Shown: one piece after another, positions 14,674-24,893 of the stretch
Numbering within the stretch: the stretch's first letter is position 1
Layout of the letters: each line of letters starts with the position of its first letter
Assembly (NCBI GenBank): GCA_964420405.1
Contig: CAYQTL010000051.1
Span: forward strand, 1 to 34,068
DNA length: 34,068 nt
DNA from: CAYQTL01 sp964420405
GTDB lineage: Bacteria > Acidobacteriota > Thermoanaerobaculia > Thermoanaerobaculales > Sulfomarinibacteraceae
Direction of reading: 5' to 3'
Notes under the pieces: generated by a model
What the model was told of the DNA's origin: nothing
The model's database searches: none
The model's input: only the letters and a program-made list of their open reading frames with translations
Position numbers and translations under genes: made by a program

Positions 14674-15191
14674 GCGCACCCCGGGTGGTCTACACGTCCG
14701 AGCAGATCCAGCAGCGCGTCGCGCAGGTGGCGGAGCGGATCGCCGAGGAGTACGCCGGGCGCCAGGTGGTGCTGGTCGGCATCCTCAAGGGAGCGGCGTT
14801 CCTGCTCGCCGACCTGGCGCGGATGATCCCCAAGCCGGTGGACTTCGAGTTCGTGGACGTGACCACCTCGCCGGGCGACCGCGGCGAGGTGGTGAGCCTC
14901 ACCTACGCCACCCACATCGACGTCCGCGGTCGCCACGTCCTCGTCCTGAAGGACGTGTTCCATTCGGGCGTGACCGAGAACTACCTCATCACCCACCTGA
15001 GCCAGCACGCGCCGACCTCGGTCGAGGTCGTCGCGCTGGTCGACAAGCCGCAGATGCGCAGCGTCAACCTGAAGGCCGCGTACGCGGTGTTCGACGACGT
15101 GCCGGAGGGCTACCTGGTCGGCTACGGCCTCGGTCTGAGCCGCGGGGAGTACGCCAACCGGCCCGATCTGTGCGTGCTCGACGACGAGTGA
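14670..15191 (+). CDS. hpt: hypoxanthine phosphoribosyltransferase-like protein, catalytic acids replaced
   Basis: HPRT salvages hypoxanthine and guanine with PRPP. The 173-aa length and fold blocks fit: GILKGAAFLLADL (about 37-49, PPi loop), VDFEFVDV, DIRGR-like DVRGRHVLVL, ALVDKPQMR (K126) and YLVGYGL. But the PRPP signature, normally VEDIIDTG, reads LKDVFHSG (93-100): the first acid is Lys94 and the general-base Asp is His98. The Mg-binding Asp after VGYGL is Gly155. Only D95 is kept. Activity is therefore doubtful. The position between tilS and ftsH is the classical one; in Bacillus, TilS and HprT form a complex and activate ftsH. A regulatory role is my inference. ATGA overlap with tilS. 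Confidence 0.87.
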   Translation: MSAPRVVYTSEQIQQRVAQVAERIAEEYAGRQVVLVGILKGAAFLLADLARMIPKPVDFEFVDVTTSPGDRGEVVSLTYATHIDVRGRHVLVLKDVFHSGVTENYLITHLSQHAPTSVEVVALVDKPQMRSVNLKAAYAVFDDVPEGYLVGYGLGLSRGEYANRPDLCVLDDE

Positions 15192-15273
15192 GCCCGGGCC
15201 GGAGCGGGGGAACACTTCCTCCGAGACGCCCGTTTCCCGTAGGGCCCTCGCGGGCCTGGGAGGAACACGCCTC

Positions 15274-17156
<1,883 letters not shown>

Positions 17157-17160
<4 letters not shown>

Positions 17161-18020
17161 CCGTCGAGGGCTCCCCGGCTGGCCAGATCGCCCGGCGCCT
17201 CGCTACCATGTGGGCGCGGCGCGGGCCTGTCGTGATGGGCATCCTCAACTGCACACCCGACTCGTTCTCGGACGGTGGCCACCACCCGGGAGTGGCGGCC
17301 GCGGTCGGTCACGGCGAGCGCATGCTCGACGACGGCGCCGACATGGTGGACGTGGGCGGCGAGTCCACCCGGCCGGGCGCCTCCCCGGTCACCGAGGGCG
17401 AGGAGCTCGAGCGGGTGGTGCCGGTGATCCGCGAGCTGCGGCGACGTCGTCCGGAGGCCGTCCTGTCGGTGGACACCACCAAGCCGGCGGTCGCCGACGC
17501 GGCGCTCGAAGCCGGCGCCGACGTGGTCAACGACGTGTCCGGCGGCCGCGACGTCGGGATGCTGGAGTCGGCGGCCGCCGCCGGGGCCGCGATCGTGCTG
17601 ATGCACATGCGCGGCACGCCGCGGGACATGCAGTCGGACACCGCCTATGACGACGTCGTGGCCGAGGTCCATCATCATCTGCGTGAGCGGGCGTCGGCCG
17701 CCCGCGCCGTCGGCCTCGCCGACGACCGGATCTGGCTCGACCCCGGGATCGGCTTCGGCAAGGACGTGGCCGGCAACCTCGCCCTGCTGGCGGCGCTGCC
17801 CGGGCTCGCGGCCTCGGGTCACCCGGTGGTGGTGGGGCCGTCCCGCAAGTCGTTCCTCGGCCGGCTGACGGGCGCCGAGATCGATCGGCGGCTGCCGGGA
17901 ACCCTGGCGGCTCTGATCCACGCCATCGGGCTCGAGCGGGTGGTGCTGCGGGTCCACGAGCCCGGACCGGTGCGGCAGTTCGCCGCGGTCGCCTCCGCCC
18001 TCGCCGGAGCACGGCCGTGA
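17157..18020 (+). CDS. folP: dihydropteroate synthase
   Basis: FolP joins p-aminobenzoate to dihydropterin pyrophosphate in folate synthesis. All signatures are present: MGILNCTPDSFSDGG (about 26-40), GGESTRPGA, SVDTTKPAVADAALEAGAD, NDVSGG, MHMRGTPRDMQ, DPGIGFGK and VGPSRKSFLG. The 287-aa call starts at GTG 17157, overlapping the ftsH stop as GTGA, the same junction used by the next two genes; ATG 17208 is a shorter alternative. Its last bases overlap cdaA in the same way, so the genes are translationally coupled. Confidence 0.96.
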
Positions 18021-18826
18021 GCTGGGTGCTCGGCCTGCTGCGCGAGCTCACCGACCTGCAGATCGGCGTGTCCGACCTGGTGGACATCCTCGCCGTGGCG
18101 CTGCTGATCTACGCCCTGCTGGCACTGCTGCGCGGCACCCGCGCCATGCAGATGCTGTGGGGAATCGTGATCATCGCTGGCCTGTACGCCGCCTCCGAGG
18201 CGCTGCGCCTGATCACCCTCTCCAAGATCCTGTCGAGCCTGCTCGTGCTCCTGCCGTTCGCGATCATCGTGCTGTTCCAGCAGGAGATCCGCAGGATGCT
18301 GGCGGCGTTCGGCTCGACCGCCTGGATGCGCCGGATCGACATCGACCGGTCGGAGGGCTCGGTGATGCTCAACGAGCTCGCGCTCGCCGTCCAGGCGATG
18401 GCGTCCAAGCGGATCGGCGCCCTGATCGCGGTCGAGCGCCACGACTCGCTCGCCGGCTGGGCCGAGACCGGGATCCCGCTCGACGCGCGGTTCTCCTATG
18501 ACCTGCTGTTGAACATCTTCATACCCGGCACGCCGCTGCACGACGGTGCGGTCATCATCCGGGGCGACACAGTCGTCGCGGCCTCGTGCTTCCTGCCGCT
18601 GACCACCCGCCACGAGCTGTCGACCGAGCTCGGCACCCGCCACCGCGCAGCGATCGGCCTGTCGGAGGAGACGGACGCGCTGGTGGTGGTGGTGTCGGAG
18701 GAGACCGGCACCATCTCCCTGGCGGTCGAGGAGCAGCTGCTGCGGCCGCTTGACGAGACGACGCTGCGCAACGCGCTGGCCGAGCACCTTTTCCAGCTGC
18801 CGACCGGCGACGAGGAGCCGACGTGA
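18017..18826 (+). CDS. cdaA: diadenylate cyclase CdaA
   Basis: Membrane-bound cyclase that makes cyclic di-AMP from two ATP. The 269-aa protein has three hydrophobic segments in the first 90 residues (VDILAVALLIYALLALL; LWGIVIIAGLYAA; LLVLLPFAIIVLF) and a DisA_N/DAC domain at about 100-250 with PLHDGAVII (DGA near 174) and GTRHRAAIGLSEETDA (RHR near 207). Both active-site motifs are intact. The GTG start overlaps the folP stop. It is followed by its usual partner cdaR and by glmM, an order conserved across c-di-AMP producers. Confidence 0.96.
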   Translation: MSWVLGLLRELTDLQIGVSDLVDILAVALLIYALLALLRGTRAMQMLWGIVIIAGLYAASEALRLITLSKILSSLLVLLPFAIIVLFQQEIRRMLAAFGSTAWMRRIDIDRSEGSVMLNELALAVQAMASKRIGALIAVERHDSLAGWAETGIPLDARFSYDLLLNIFIPGTPLHDGAVIIRGDTVVAASCFLPLTTRHELSTELGTRHRAAIGLSEETDALVVVVSEETGTISLAVEEQLLRPLDETTLRNALAEHLFQLPTGDEEPT

Positions 18827-19494
18827 GGCTGCGTCCCCGCTACCCCGCCCAGTTCCTGCTGGCAGTGTTTGCCGCGGTCGTGCTGTGGTACGCCTTCGCC
18901 GGCCAACGCTCCGCGGACATCTCGGTGCGGGGGGTCAAGGCCACCCTGACGCTGGTCAACCTCCCGCGCGATCTCGTCCTGACCTCGACCGTGCCCGACA
19001 CGGTCGCGCTGCAGCTCCGGGGACCCCTCAGCCGCGCCCTCGATCCCACCGCGCCGATCGAGGTCCTGCTGGACCTCTCCGACGCGCGCCCCGGAACCAG
19101 CACGTGGGTGATCGACGAGTCGGCGATGAACCTCCCGCCGCAGGTCGAGGTGGTGAGCGTCGAGCCCTCGGTCATCACGGTCGACCTGGAGCGGCTGCAG
19201 ACGCGCTACGTGCCCGTCGAGCCGCTCCTCGAGGGGGTACCGGCCGCCGGGTTCCAGATCGTGGCGGTGCGTCCGGCACCGCAGCAGCTCATGATCCAGG
19301 GACCGGCGAGCCGCCTGGACCCGCTCGAGAACGTCGAGACCACGCCGGTGTCGGTGGAGGGCGCGACCGGAACCGTGGAGGCGACGGTGCAACCGCGTCT
19401 GGCCGACCCGCTGCTGCGGTCGCTGACCGTCGGGCCGGTGGTGGTGACCGTGGAGGTCGTGCCCGTGAGTCCGGCGGAGGACGTCGAGGGTTGA
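18823..19494 (+). CDS. cdaR: CdaR/YbbR-domain protein
   Basis: CdaR proteins bind and regulate CdaA at the membrane. The 223-aa product has one N-terminal span (FLLAVFAAVVLWYAFAG, about 11-27) and then extracytoplasmic YbbR-type repeats of about 80 residues (SVRGVKATLTLVNLPRDLVL; VSVEPSVITVDLERLQTRYV; GFQIVAVRPAPQQLMIQGPA). Two to three repeats fit, fewer than the four in Bacillus. The GTG overlaps the cdaA stop as GTGA. Confidence 0.9.
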   Translation: MRLRPRYPAQFLLAVFAAVVLWYAFAGQRSADISVRGVKATLTLVNLPRDLVLTSTVPDTVALQLRGPLSRALDPTAPIEVLLDLSDARPGTSTWVIDESAMNLPPQVEVVSVEPSVITVDLERLQTRYVPVEPLLEGVPAAGFQIVAVRPAPQQLMIQGPASRLDPLENVETTPVSVEGATGTVEATVQPRLADPLLRSLTVGPVVVTVEVVPVSPAEDVEG

Positions 19495-19610
19495 CCGCTC
19501 CCCGCCCGGTGTGATGAAGTCGCCCCAACGGCCGTCCACCCGCCGACCGACGGTACACGACCGCGATCGCGCCGCGCGGACGACGGGGGCGAGAGGCCCG
19601 AGCACCAACT

Positions 19611-20945
19611 GTGAACGCCCAACGGCTCTTCGGGACCGACGGCATCCGTGGCCGTGCACTCGAGCCCCCGCTCGACGAGGCCACCGTGCGCCGCCTCGGC
19701 GTGGCGCTGGCGCTCGAGCTCGGCGCGCCGGCGCGGACCCCACACATCCTGCTCGCCGGCGACACCAGGGTGTCGACCGCGACCCTCGCCGGATGGCTGT
19801 CCGGCGCCTTCCGGGCGGCGGGCGGCCGAGTGACCTGGGCGGGGGTGCTGCCGACCCCCGCCGTGTCGCACCTGCTGCGCCGCGGCGGCTGGGAGGCCGG
19901 AGTCGTCATCTCGGCCTCCCACAACCCGGCGCCCGACAACGGCATCAAGATCCTGTCGGCACGGGGCGAGAAGCTGGAGGACGCCGTCGAGCAGCGGCTC
20001 GAGGATCGGCTGCGATCGGTCGAGCCGAGCACCGGACCGCCGTTGCCCGCCAGCGGCTACTCGCTCGGCCACGAGTACGTCGATGTGCTGGTCCGCACAC
20101 ACGACCGTCCCCGTCCCCTCGACGGCATGCGGCTGGTGGTGGACGCCGCCAACGGCGCCGCCTCGGGCCTCGCCTCCGAGCTGCTGGAGGGCCTGGGTGC
20201 GCGGGTCACGACGATCGCCTCGAACCCCGACGGGACGAACATCAACCTCGGTTGCGGCGCGACCTCACCCGAGGGCATCCGCCGGGCGGTCGTCGACGCC
20301 GCCGCCGACGGCGGCATCGCACTCGACGGCGACGCCGACCGTGCGGTGCTGGTCGACGAGCACGGCCGGTTGCTCGACGGCGACGACATCCTGCTCGCCT
20401 GGGGCCGCCACCTGGCCGCCAGGGACCGGCTGCCGGGGCGAACGGTGGTCGCGACGGTGATGAGCAACTTCGGGCTCGAGAGGGCCCTCGAGCGCGACCG
20501 GATCGCGACCGTTCGCTGCGGCGTCGGCGACCGCACGGTGTGGCTCGCCATGGGCTCGAGCGGCGCCGCCCTCGGCGGCGAGCAGTCGGGCCACGTGATC
20601 TGCTCGCACCACTCCGTGTCCGGCGACGGCCTGCTGACCGGCAGCCACGTCATGGCGATCGCGGCGGAGTCCGGTCGGAGGGTGTCGGAGCTGTCGGACC
20701 TCGTGCGGCTCCCCCAGGTGCTGCTCAACGTCCCGGTCGCCCGCAAGCTGCCGTTCAACGGCCTGCCCGGGGTGCAGCGGCAGCTCGCCGCTCTCCAGCG
20801 CACCCTCGACGGCCGCGGCCGGGTCCTGCTGCGCTACTCGGGCACCGAGTCGCTCGCCAGGGTCATGGTCGAGGGCGACGACGCCACCGAGATCGAGTCC
20901 CTCGCCGAGCAGCTCGCCTCCGCCCTCCGTCTCGAGCTGCGCTGA
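19611..20945 (+). CDS. glmM: phosphoglucosamine mutase
   Basis: GlmM converts glucosamine-6-phosphate to glucosamine-1-phosphate for UDP-GlcNAc, peptidoglycan and LPS. The 444-aa protein shows the N-terminal RLFGTDGIRG, the phosphoserine loop VVISASHNPAPDNGIKI (Ser near 102), the metal loop DGDADRAVLVD (about 239), the sugar-binding GGEQSGHVI and the phosphate loop RYSGTESLARVMVEG. The GTG at 19611 is preferred because the family N-terminus begins 4 residues later; there is no clear Shine-Dalgarno. A gap of 116 nt separates it from cdaR, larger than the other junctions of the cluster. In Bacillus, GlmM inhibits CdaA. Confidence 0.97.
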   Translation: MNAQRLFGTDGIRGRALEPPLDEATVRRLGVALALELGAPARTPHILLAGDTRVSTATLAGWLSGAFRAAGGRVTWAGVLPTPAVSHLLRRGGWEAGVVISASHNPAPDNGIKILSARGEKLEDAVEQRLEDRLRSVEPSTGPPLPASGYSLGHEYVDVLVRTHDRPRPLDGMRLVVDAANGAASGLASELLEGLGARVTTIASNPDGTNINLGCGATSPEGIRRAVVDAAADGGIALDGDADRAVLVDEHGRLLDGDDILLAWGRHLAARDRLPGRTVVATVMSNFGLERALERDRIATVRCGVGDRTVWLAMGSSGAALGGEQSGHVICSHHSVSGDGLLTGSHVMAIAAESGRRVSELSDLVRLPQVLLNVPVARKLPFNGLPGVQRQLAALQRTLDGRGRVLLRYSGTESLARVMVEGDDATEIESLAEQLASALRLELR

Positions 20946-21075
20946 CGCGGCGCCGACAGGACCGCCGTCGCGCACCCGGTCGCGGAGGCGGCACCGGCTC
21001 TTCCCCGTCCCGCCCGCTCCACCCGCTCGCCGATCGACAGCGCCGAGGGTCGACCCGCTGCCCCGGCGGATGCCG

Positions 21076-21870
21076 TCAGGTGAGCTCCAGGACGCCGTCG
21101 GCGAGCGCATCCGCCGCGGTGTACGGAAGGAGGTGCCCGGCATCGTGCACCACCCTCAGTGAGGCGCCGGGGATCGCGGCGGCGATCTCGTCGGCCCAGG
21201 CGCGGAAGCCGGCCATGTCGCGATCCCCGACGAGGACGGCGGCGGGCACGTCGATCTCGGCGAGGCGGTCGGGGACGGTCCAGCTCCGCTCGATCCGGTC
21301 GCGCTCGGTGGCGAGGTACTCGGCGCCCGGGAAGTCCCGCAGCATCGGCACCAGCTTCTCGCGCACGCCCGGCGCGTCGAGCGAGGTGGCGAGCAGCGGA
21401 CCCTCGAGCCACGGACCGAGCATCGCGGCCTCGACACCGGCGCTTCGGATCGTCGCCGCCACCTCCTTGAGGGTGGCGAAGAACTCGGGCTCGAACGGCC
21501 TGTCGGGCAGCACCGGCGCAGCCAGCACCAGGGCGCGGACGCGCTCGGGCATGGTCAGGGCCATCTCGAGGGCGACCGCGCCGCCGACCGAGTAGCCGAC
21601 CACGGTGGCGGAGCCGGCGCCGGCCCCGCCCAGCACCGCCGCCATGTCGGCGGCGTGGTGGCTGTGGTGGTAGCCCGTGTCGGGCCGCGTCGAGAGACCG
21701 TGGCCGCGCAGGTCCGGCCGGATCACCCGCCGGCCGGCGTCGACCAGCAGCGGCGCCACCTCGTCCCAGACCCGGCGGTCGAAGGTGTGGCCGTGGACCA
21801 GCAGCACCGGATCGCCGGTCCCCTCGTCCAGGTAGTGGATCCGGACCTCATCGCGCTCGACGTACGGCAT
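21076..21870 (-). CDS. alpha/beta-hydrolase
   Basis: The 264-aa protein has the alpha/beta-hydrolase plan: oxyanion-side LVHGHTFDRRVWDEV (about 24-38), nucleophile elbow GYSVGG (Ser near 94), acid in LVGDRDMAGF and catalytic His in DAGHLLPY near the end. The catalytic triad seems complete. It resembles 3-oxoadipate enol-lactonase/esterase-like members, but the substrate cannot be assigned. ATG 21870 has GGGAGG upstream and TACAAT about 19 nt upstream. It stands alone, convergent with glmM and divergent from plsC. Confidence 0.88.
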   Translation of the reverse strand: MPYVERDEVRIHYLDEGTGDPVLLVHGHTFDRRVWDEVAPLLVDAGRRVIRPDLRGHGLSTRPDTGYHHSHHAADMAAVLGGAGAGSATVVGYSVGGAVALEMALTMPERVRALVLAAPVLPDRPFEPEFFATLKEVAATIRSAGVEAAMLGPWLEGPLLATSLDAPGVREKLVPMLRDFPGAEYLATERDRIERSWTVPDRLAEIDVPAAVLVGDRDMAGFRAWADEIAAAIPGASLRVVHDAGHLLPYTAADALADGVLELT

Positions 21871-21888
21871 GGCGCCTCCCGAAACCGG

Positions 21889-21894
21889 ATTGTA
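21889..21894 (-). promoter_or_regulatory. -10 element of alpha/beta-hydrolase gene
   Basis: TACAAT on the minus strand, with transcription predicted near 21882 and a short leader holding GGGAGG before the ATG. It contrasts with the leaderless genes nearby. Confidence 0.5.
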
Positions 21895-21969
21895 GACGGT
21901 TCCGGCGTCCGCCGTGGACGCGGGAGGGGGCGACCGCGGTCGCCCACGGGCTGTCGCTGCCATCGGGAC

Positions 21970-21984
21970 CGGGATCGGGATCGG
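21970..21984 (+). repeat. CGGGATCGG repeat, overlapping copies
   Basis: Two CGGGATCGG copies overlap with a 6-nt period (21970-21978 and 21976-21984), in the divergent gap upstream of plsC. Confidence 0.6.
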
Positions 21985-22005
21985 TCGCGGATCACGACGA
22001 CGCGG

Positions 22006-22011
22006 TATAGT
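22006..22011 (+). promoter_or_regulatory. -10 element of leaderless plsC
   Basis: TATAGT, 7 nt (GCGGGCC), then GTG at 22019; no Shine-Dalgarno. Confidence 0.55.
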
Positions 22012-22018
22012 GCGGGCC

Positions 22019-22747
22019 GTGCGACTGATCCGCGGTCTCCACTGGACGGCGGCGTGGACGCTGGCGGTGCCGGTGACGATGGGCTTCGCGACGGTGGCGA
22101 TCGCCACCTCGGCGGTGGCCCCCCGCAGCCGGCTCCAGATCCGCCTGCTGCGCGCATGGGCGCGCACGCTGCTCGTTCTCGGCGGCTTCCGCCTGCTGGT
22201 GGAGGGGCTCGAGCACGCACCGACGGACCGGCAGTACGTGCTGATGGCGAACCACCAGTCGAGGCTCGACATCCCGGCGCTGCTGGCGGCGTTGCCGGCC
22301 TCCCTCGACGTCCGGTTCCTCGCCAAGCGGTCTCTCTTCCGGGTGCCGTTCCTGGGCTGGGCGATGCGGGCGCTGGGCTTCGTGTCGGTGGACCGGGAGG
22401 ACGGTGCGACCGCGCCCGCGATGTTCGCGGCCGCCCGTGGGCAGCTGCTGCGGGGAAGGTCCGTGCTGGTCTTCCCCGAGGCCACCACCGCCCTCGACGA
22501 CGACCTGCTGCCGTTTCGTCGGGGCGGCTTCCTGCTGGCGCTGAAGTCGCACCTGCCGATCCTGCCGGTTGGGCTGGCAGGCACCGCGAGCGGACTGCCC
22601 GCTGGCCGGCTGGGTTTCCAGCCCGGTCCGGTGGCGGTGCGGATCGGACGGCCGATCGACACCGCCGACCGGACGGTCCGCGACCGCGAGGCGCTCGCCG
22701 ACGCCGTCCGCTCGGAGATCGAGCGGCTCCGCCGCGCCTCAGGCTGA
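22019..22747 (+). CDS. plsC: 1-acyl-sn-glycerol-3-phosphate acyltransferase
   Basis: Adds the second acyl chain in phosphatidic acid synthesis at the inner membrane. The 242-aa protein has a hydrophobic N-terminus (AWTLAVPVTMGFATVAIATS), the catalytic block NHQSRLDIP (H-x4-D, about 77-85), FLAKRSLFRVPFLGWAM, VSVDRED, and FPEATTA (motif III, usually FPEGTRS). The variant FPEATTA is within family range. The GTG 22019 start is chosen for its promoter geometry; in-frame codons upstream run through the -10 box and repeats. Confidence 0.9.
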   Translation: MRLIRGLHWTAAWTLAVPVTMGFATVAIATSAVAPRSRLQIRLLRAWARTLLVLGGFRLLVEGLEHAPTDRQYVLMANHQSRLDIPALLAALPASLDVRFLAKRSLFRVPFLGWAMRALGFVSVDREDGATAPAMFAAARGQLLRGRSVLVFPEATTALDDDLLPFRRGGFLLALKSHLPILPVGLAGTASGLPAGRLGFQPGPVAVRIGRPIDTADRTVRDREALADAVRSEIERLRRASG

Positions 22748-22810
22748 GGCTCGACGGAAGCCGGCGGCCCGGCCGCCCGTTGCACGGTGGGCGGACGGCG
22801 CTCGCGCGAC

Positions 22811-22816
22811 TATAAT
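22811..22816 (+). promoter_or_regulatory. -10 element of apbC
   Basis: A perfect TATAAT, with a GC-rich leader of about 42 nt and GGAGG before the ATG at 22865. No -35 at a proper distance (TTGCAC at 22781 is too far). Confidence 0.5.
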
Positions 22817-22864
22817 TCCGTGCCGCGCGGCCGCGCCCCTGGCCGGCCCTGGAGGTCCCCGAAG

Positions 22865-23926
22865 ATGGCGCTCACCCAGCAGACCGTTCTCGAGATCCTG
22901 CACTCGATCCCGTCTCCCACCGGCCCCGGCAGCCTGGTGCAGTCGGGAGCCGTCAAGAACGTCGCCGTCGACGGGGACGCGGTCCGCGTCGACCTCGCGG
23001 TCGAGGCCGACCGTCCAGGCGCCACCACGGGGCTCAAGGAGCAGGTCGAGAGCCGGCTGCTCGAGCACGCGCTGGTGGGAGCCGCCGAGGTTCGCGTCCA
23101 GGTCGCGCTGGCGGCCGCCCGCCCGGCGCCCCCGCCGCCGCCGCCGACCTGGGCCGACAGGATCGCGGGCATCCGGCACGTGGTGGCGGTCGCTTCGGGC
23201 AAGGGCGGCGTCGGCAAGTCCACCGTCGCGGCGAACCTGGCGCTGGCGCTCGCCGACGCTGGCCGCGGCGTCGGGCTGCTCGACGCCGACATCTACGGGC
23301 CGTCCCAGCAGCTGATGATGGGCGCCGAGGACGGGCCGACTGCCGGCGAGGAGGGCCGGATCCGGCCGGTCATCGGCGTCCACGGCGTCAAGGTGATGTC
23401 GTTCGGCTACCTGATCGACGCCGACCAGCCGGTGATCTGGCGCGGACCGATGCTGCAAAAGGCGCTCGAGCAGTTCGTGGGCGACGTCGAGTGGGGGGAG
23501 CTCGACGAGCTGGTGGTCGACCTGCCGCCGGGCACCGGCGACGTCGCGCTGACGCTGTGCCAGAACGTTCCGTTGGCCGGCGCCGTGATCGTCACCACCC
23601 CCCAGGAGGTGGCGCTGATCGACGCCCGCAAGGCGCTGCAGATGTTCCGCAAGCTCGAGGTGCCCGTGCTCGGCCTGATCGAGAACATGGCGGGCTTCAC
23701 CTGCCCGTCGTGCGGCCACCACGAGGCGGTGTTCGGCGAAGGGGGCGGCCGCCGGACCGCGGAGGCGCTCGGAATCCCGTTCCTCGGCTCGATCCCGCTG
23801 GACCCGGCGGTGGTCGCGGGCGGCGACACCGGCGAGCCGATCGTGCTCGCCCGCCCGGACTCCCCCGCCGCGCAGGCGTTCCGCGACCTGGCGCGCGCCC
23901 TCGTCGAGCGCACCGAGGGCGGCTGA
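22865..23926 (+). CDS. apbC: Mrp/ApbC-type Fe-S cluster carrier ATPase
   Basis: P-loop scaffold that carries [4Fe-4S] clusters to apo-proteins in the cytosol. The 353-aa protein has an N-terminal MIP18/DUF59 domain (about 1-85), a Pro-rich linker, then the NTPase: SGKGGVGKSTVAANLALALA (about 111-130, deviant Walker A), LLDADIYGPSQQ, VVDLPPGTGDVALTL and the cluster motif CPSC (280-283). ATG 22865 has GGAGG upstream. It is probably monocistronic, convergent with the next gene. Confidence 0.95.
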   Translation: MALTQQTVLEILHSIPSPTGPGSLVQSGAVKNVAVDGDAVRVDLAVEADRPGATTGLKEQVESRLLEHALVGAAEVRVQVALAAARPAPPPPPPTWADRIAGIRHVVAVASGKGGVGKSTVAANLALALADAGRGVGLLDADIYGPSQQLMMGAEDGPTAGEEGRIRPVIGVHGVKVMSFGYLIDADQPVIWRGPMLQKALEQFVGDVEWGELDELVVDLPPGTGDVALTLCQNVPLAGAVIVTTPQEVALIDARKALQMFRKLEVPVLGLIENMAGFTCPSCGHHEAVFGEGGGRRTAEALGIPFLGSIPLDPAVVAGGDTGEPIVLARPDSPAAQAFRDLARALVERTEGG

Positions 23927-23950
23927 GCTCCGGCCGGGCGGCGCCTCCGG

Positions 23951-24709
23951 CTACCGCGGCGCGGCCGTGCGGTAGGAGACCGTGACCGCCGCGGTACCCG
24001 CCTGGTCGCGCACCATCACCACGACGTTGCGGCCGCCGGCTTCGTCGGAGCCGGTGACCATGCCCCCCGACTCGCCGTCGCCCTCGAAGGTGTTGACCCG
24101 GACCGCGAAGCCGTCGGCCGCCAGGCGCTCGCGGTACAGGTCGAGCACGTCGCCCACCGGCCGGTCGAGCTCGAGCTGGAAGCCGCCGTTGGTCCCCTCG
24201 GCGTGGCTCATGGCGTGACGTTCGGTCGGCTCGGCACCCTCGGGGACGGGCACCCATGGCGGAATCTCGTCGGAGACGCGGTTCCCGGTGGACAGCTCGA
24301 AACCGCCGCCCTCGCCGCCCGAGACCTTGAGCCCGCCCCCCTCGCCGCCCGAGTCGCCCTCGACGGTGAGCTCCCTGTCGCCCGACGAGAACCGCATCCG
24401 GCCCTGCTCGATCTCCGACCAGTCGACCGTCAGCTCCTCGCCGGTCGTGGTGTTGCGGACGGTGATCGTGCCCGCCTGCTCGTCGACCGCGACCTCCTCG
24501 AGCTCCGGGTTGAGGCGGATCGCCACCCGGGCGGCCGCGAGGCCGGGGTTGCCCTCGAAGTCGAGGTCGCCCGCCACCTGCTTGGCCTTGGTGTAGCCCC
24601 ACCACGTCAGCCCGCCGACCAGCAGCACACCGACCACGAGCAACGCCCCGCAGCCGATCGCGACCCACGCCAGCGGTCCGAGACCCTTCTTCCCAGCGCC
24701 GTCAGCCAT
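23951..24709 (-). CDS. single-span membrane protein of unknown function
   Basis: I do not recognise a family. The 252-aa protein has a short Lys/Gly N-terminus, one membrane span (about 13-38, PLAWVAIGCGALLVVGVLLV) and a large, probably periplasmic, domain. A central Gly-rich segment holds two GGEGGG repeats (GGEGGGLKVSGGEGGGFELS, about 121-140). The C-terminal part (about 165-250) looks like a compact alpha/beta domain with LDLYRERLAADGFAVRV. ATG 24709 has a strong GGAGGGGG. It converges on apbC with a 24-nt gap. Confidence 0.78.
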   Translation of the reverse strand: MADGAGKKGLGPLAWVAIGCGALLVVGVLLVGGLTWWGYTKAKQVAGDLDFEGNPGLAAARVAIRLNPELEEVAVDEQAGTITVRNTTTGEELTVDWSEIEQGRMRFSSGDRELTVEGDSGGEGGGLKVSGGEGGGFELSTGNRVSDEIPPWVPVPEGAEPTERHAMSHAEGTNGGFQLELDRPVGDVLDLYRERLAADGFAVRVNTFEGDGESGGMVTGSDEAGGRNVVVMVRDQAGTAAVTVSYRTAAPR

Positions 24710-24893
24710 CGTCCCCCTCCGTCAACGAACGGCCTCCACCATAGCCCCACGGGGCGGTGCCGTAAAGCCGGGCGAGCCGCCACCCGTCGCCGTCCGGCAG
24801 GCTCGCGGCCGATGACCGGCCGGCGCGGCCGGGGCGCCGACGATGCCGACCGGAGGTTCGAACGGGCGCCGGCGGCTCGGGCCGGCCGACTCG

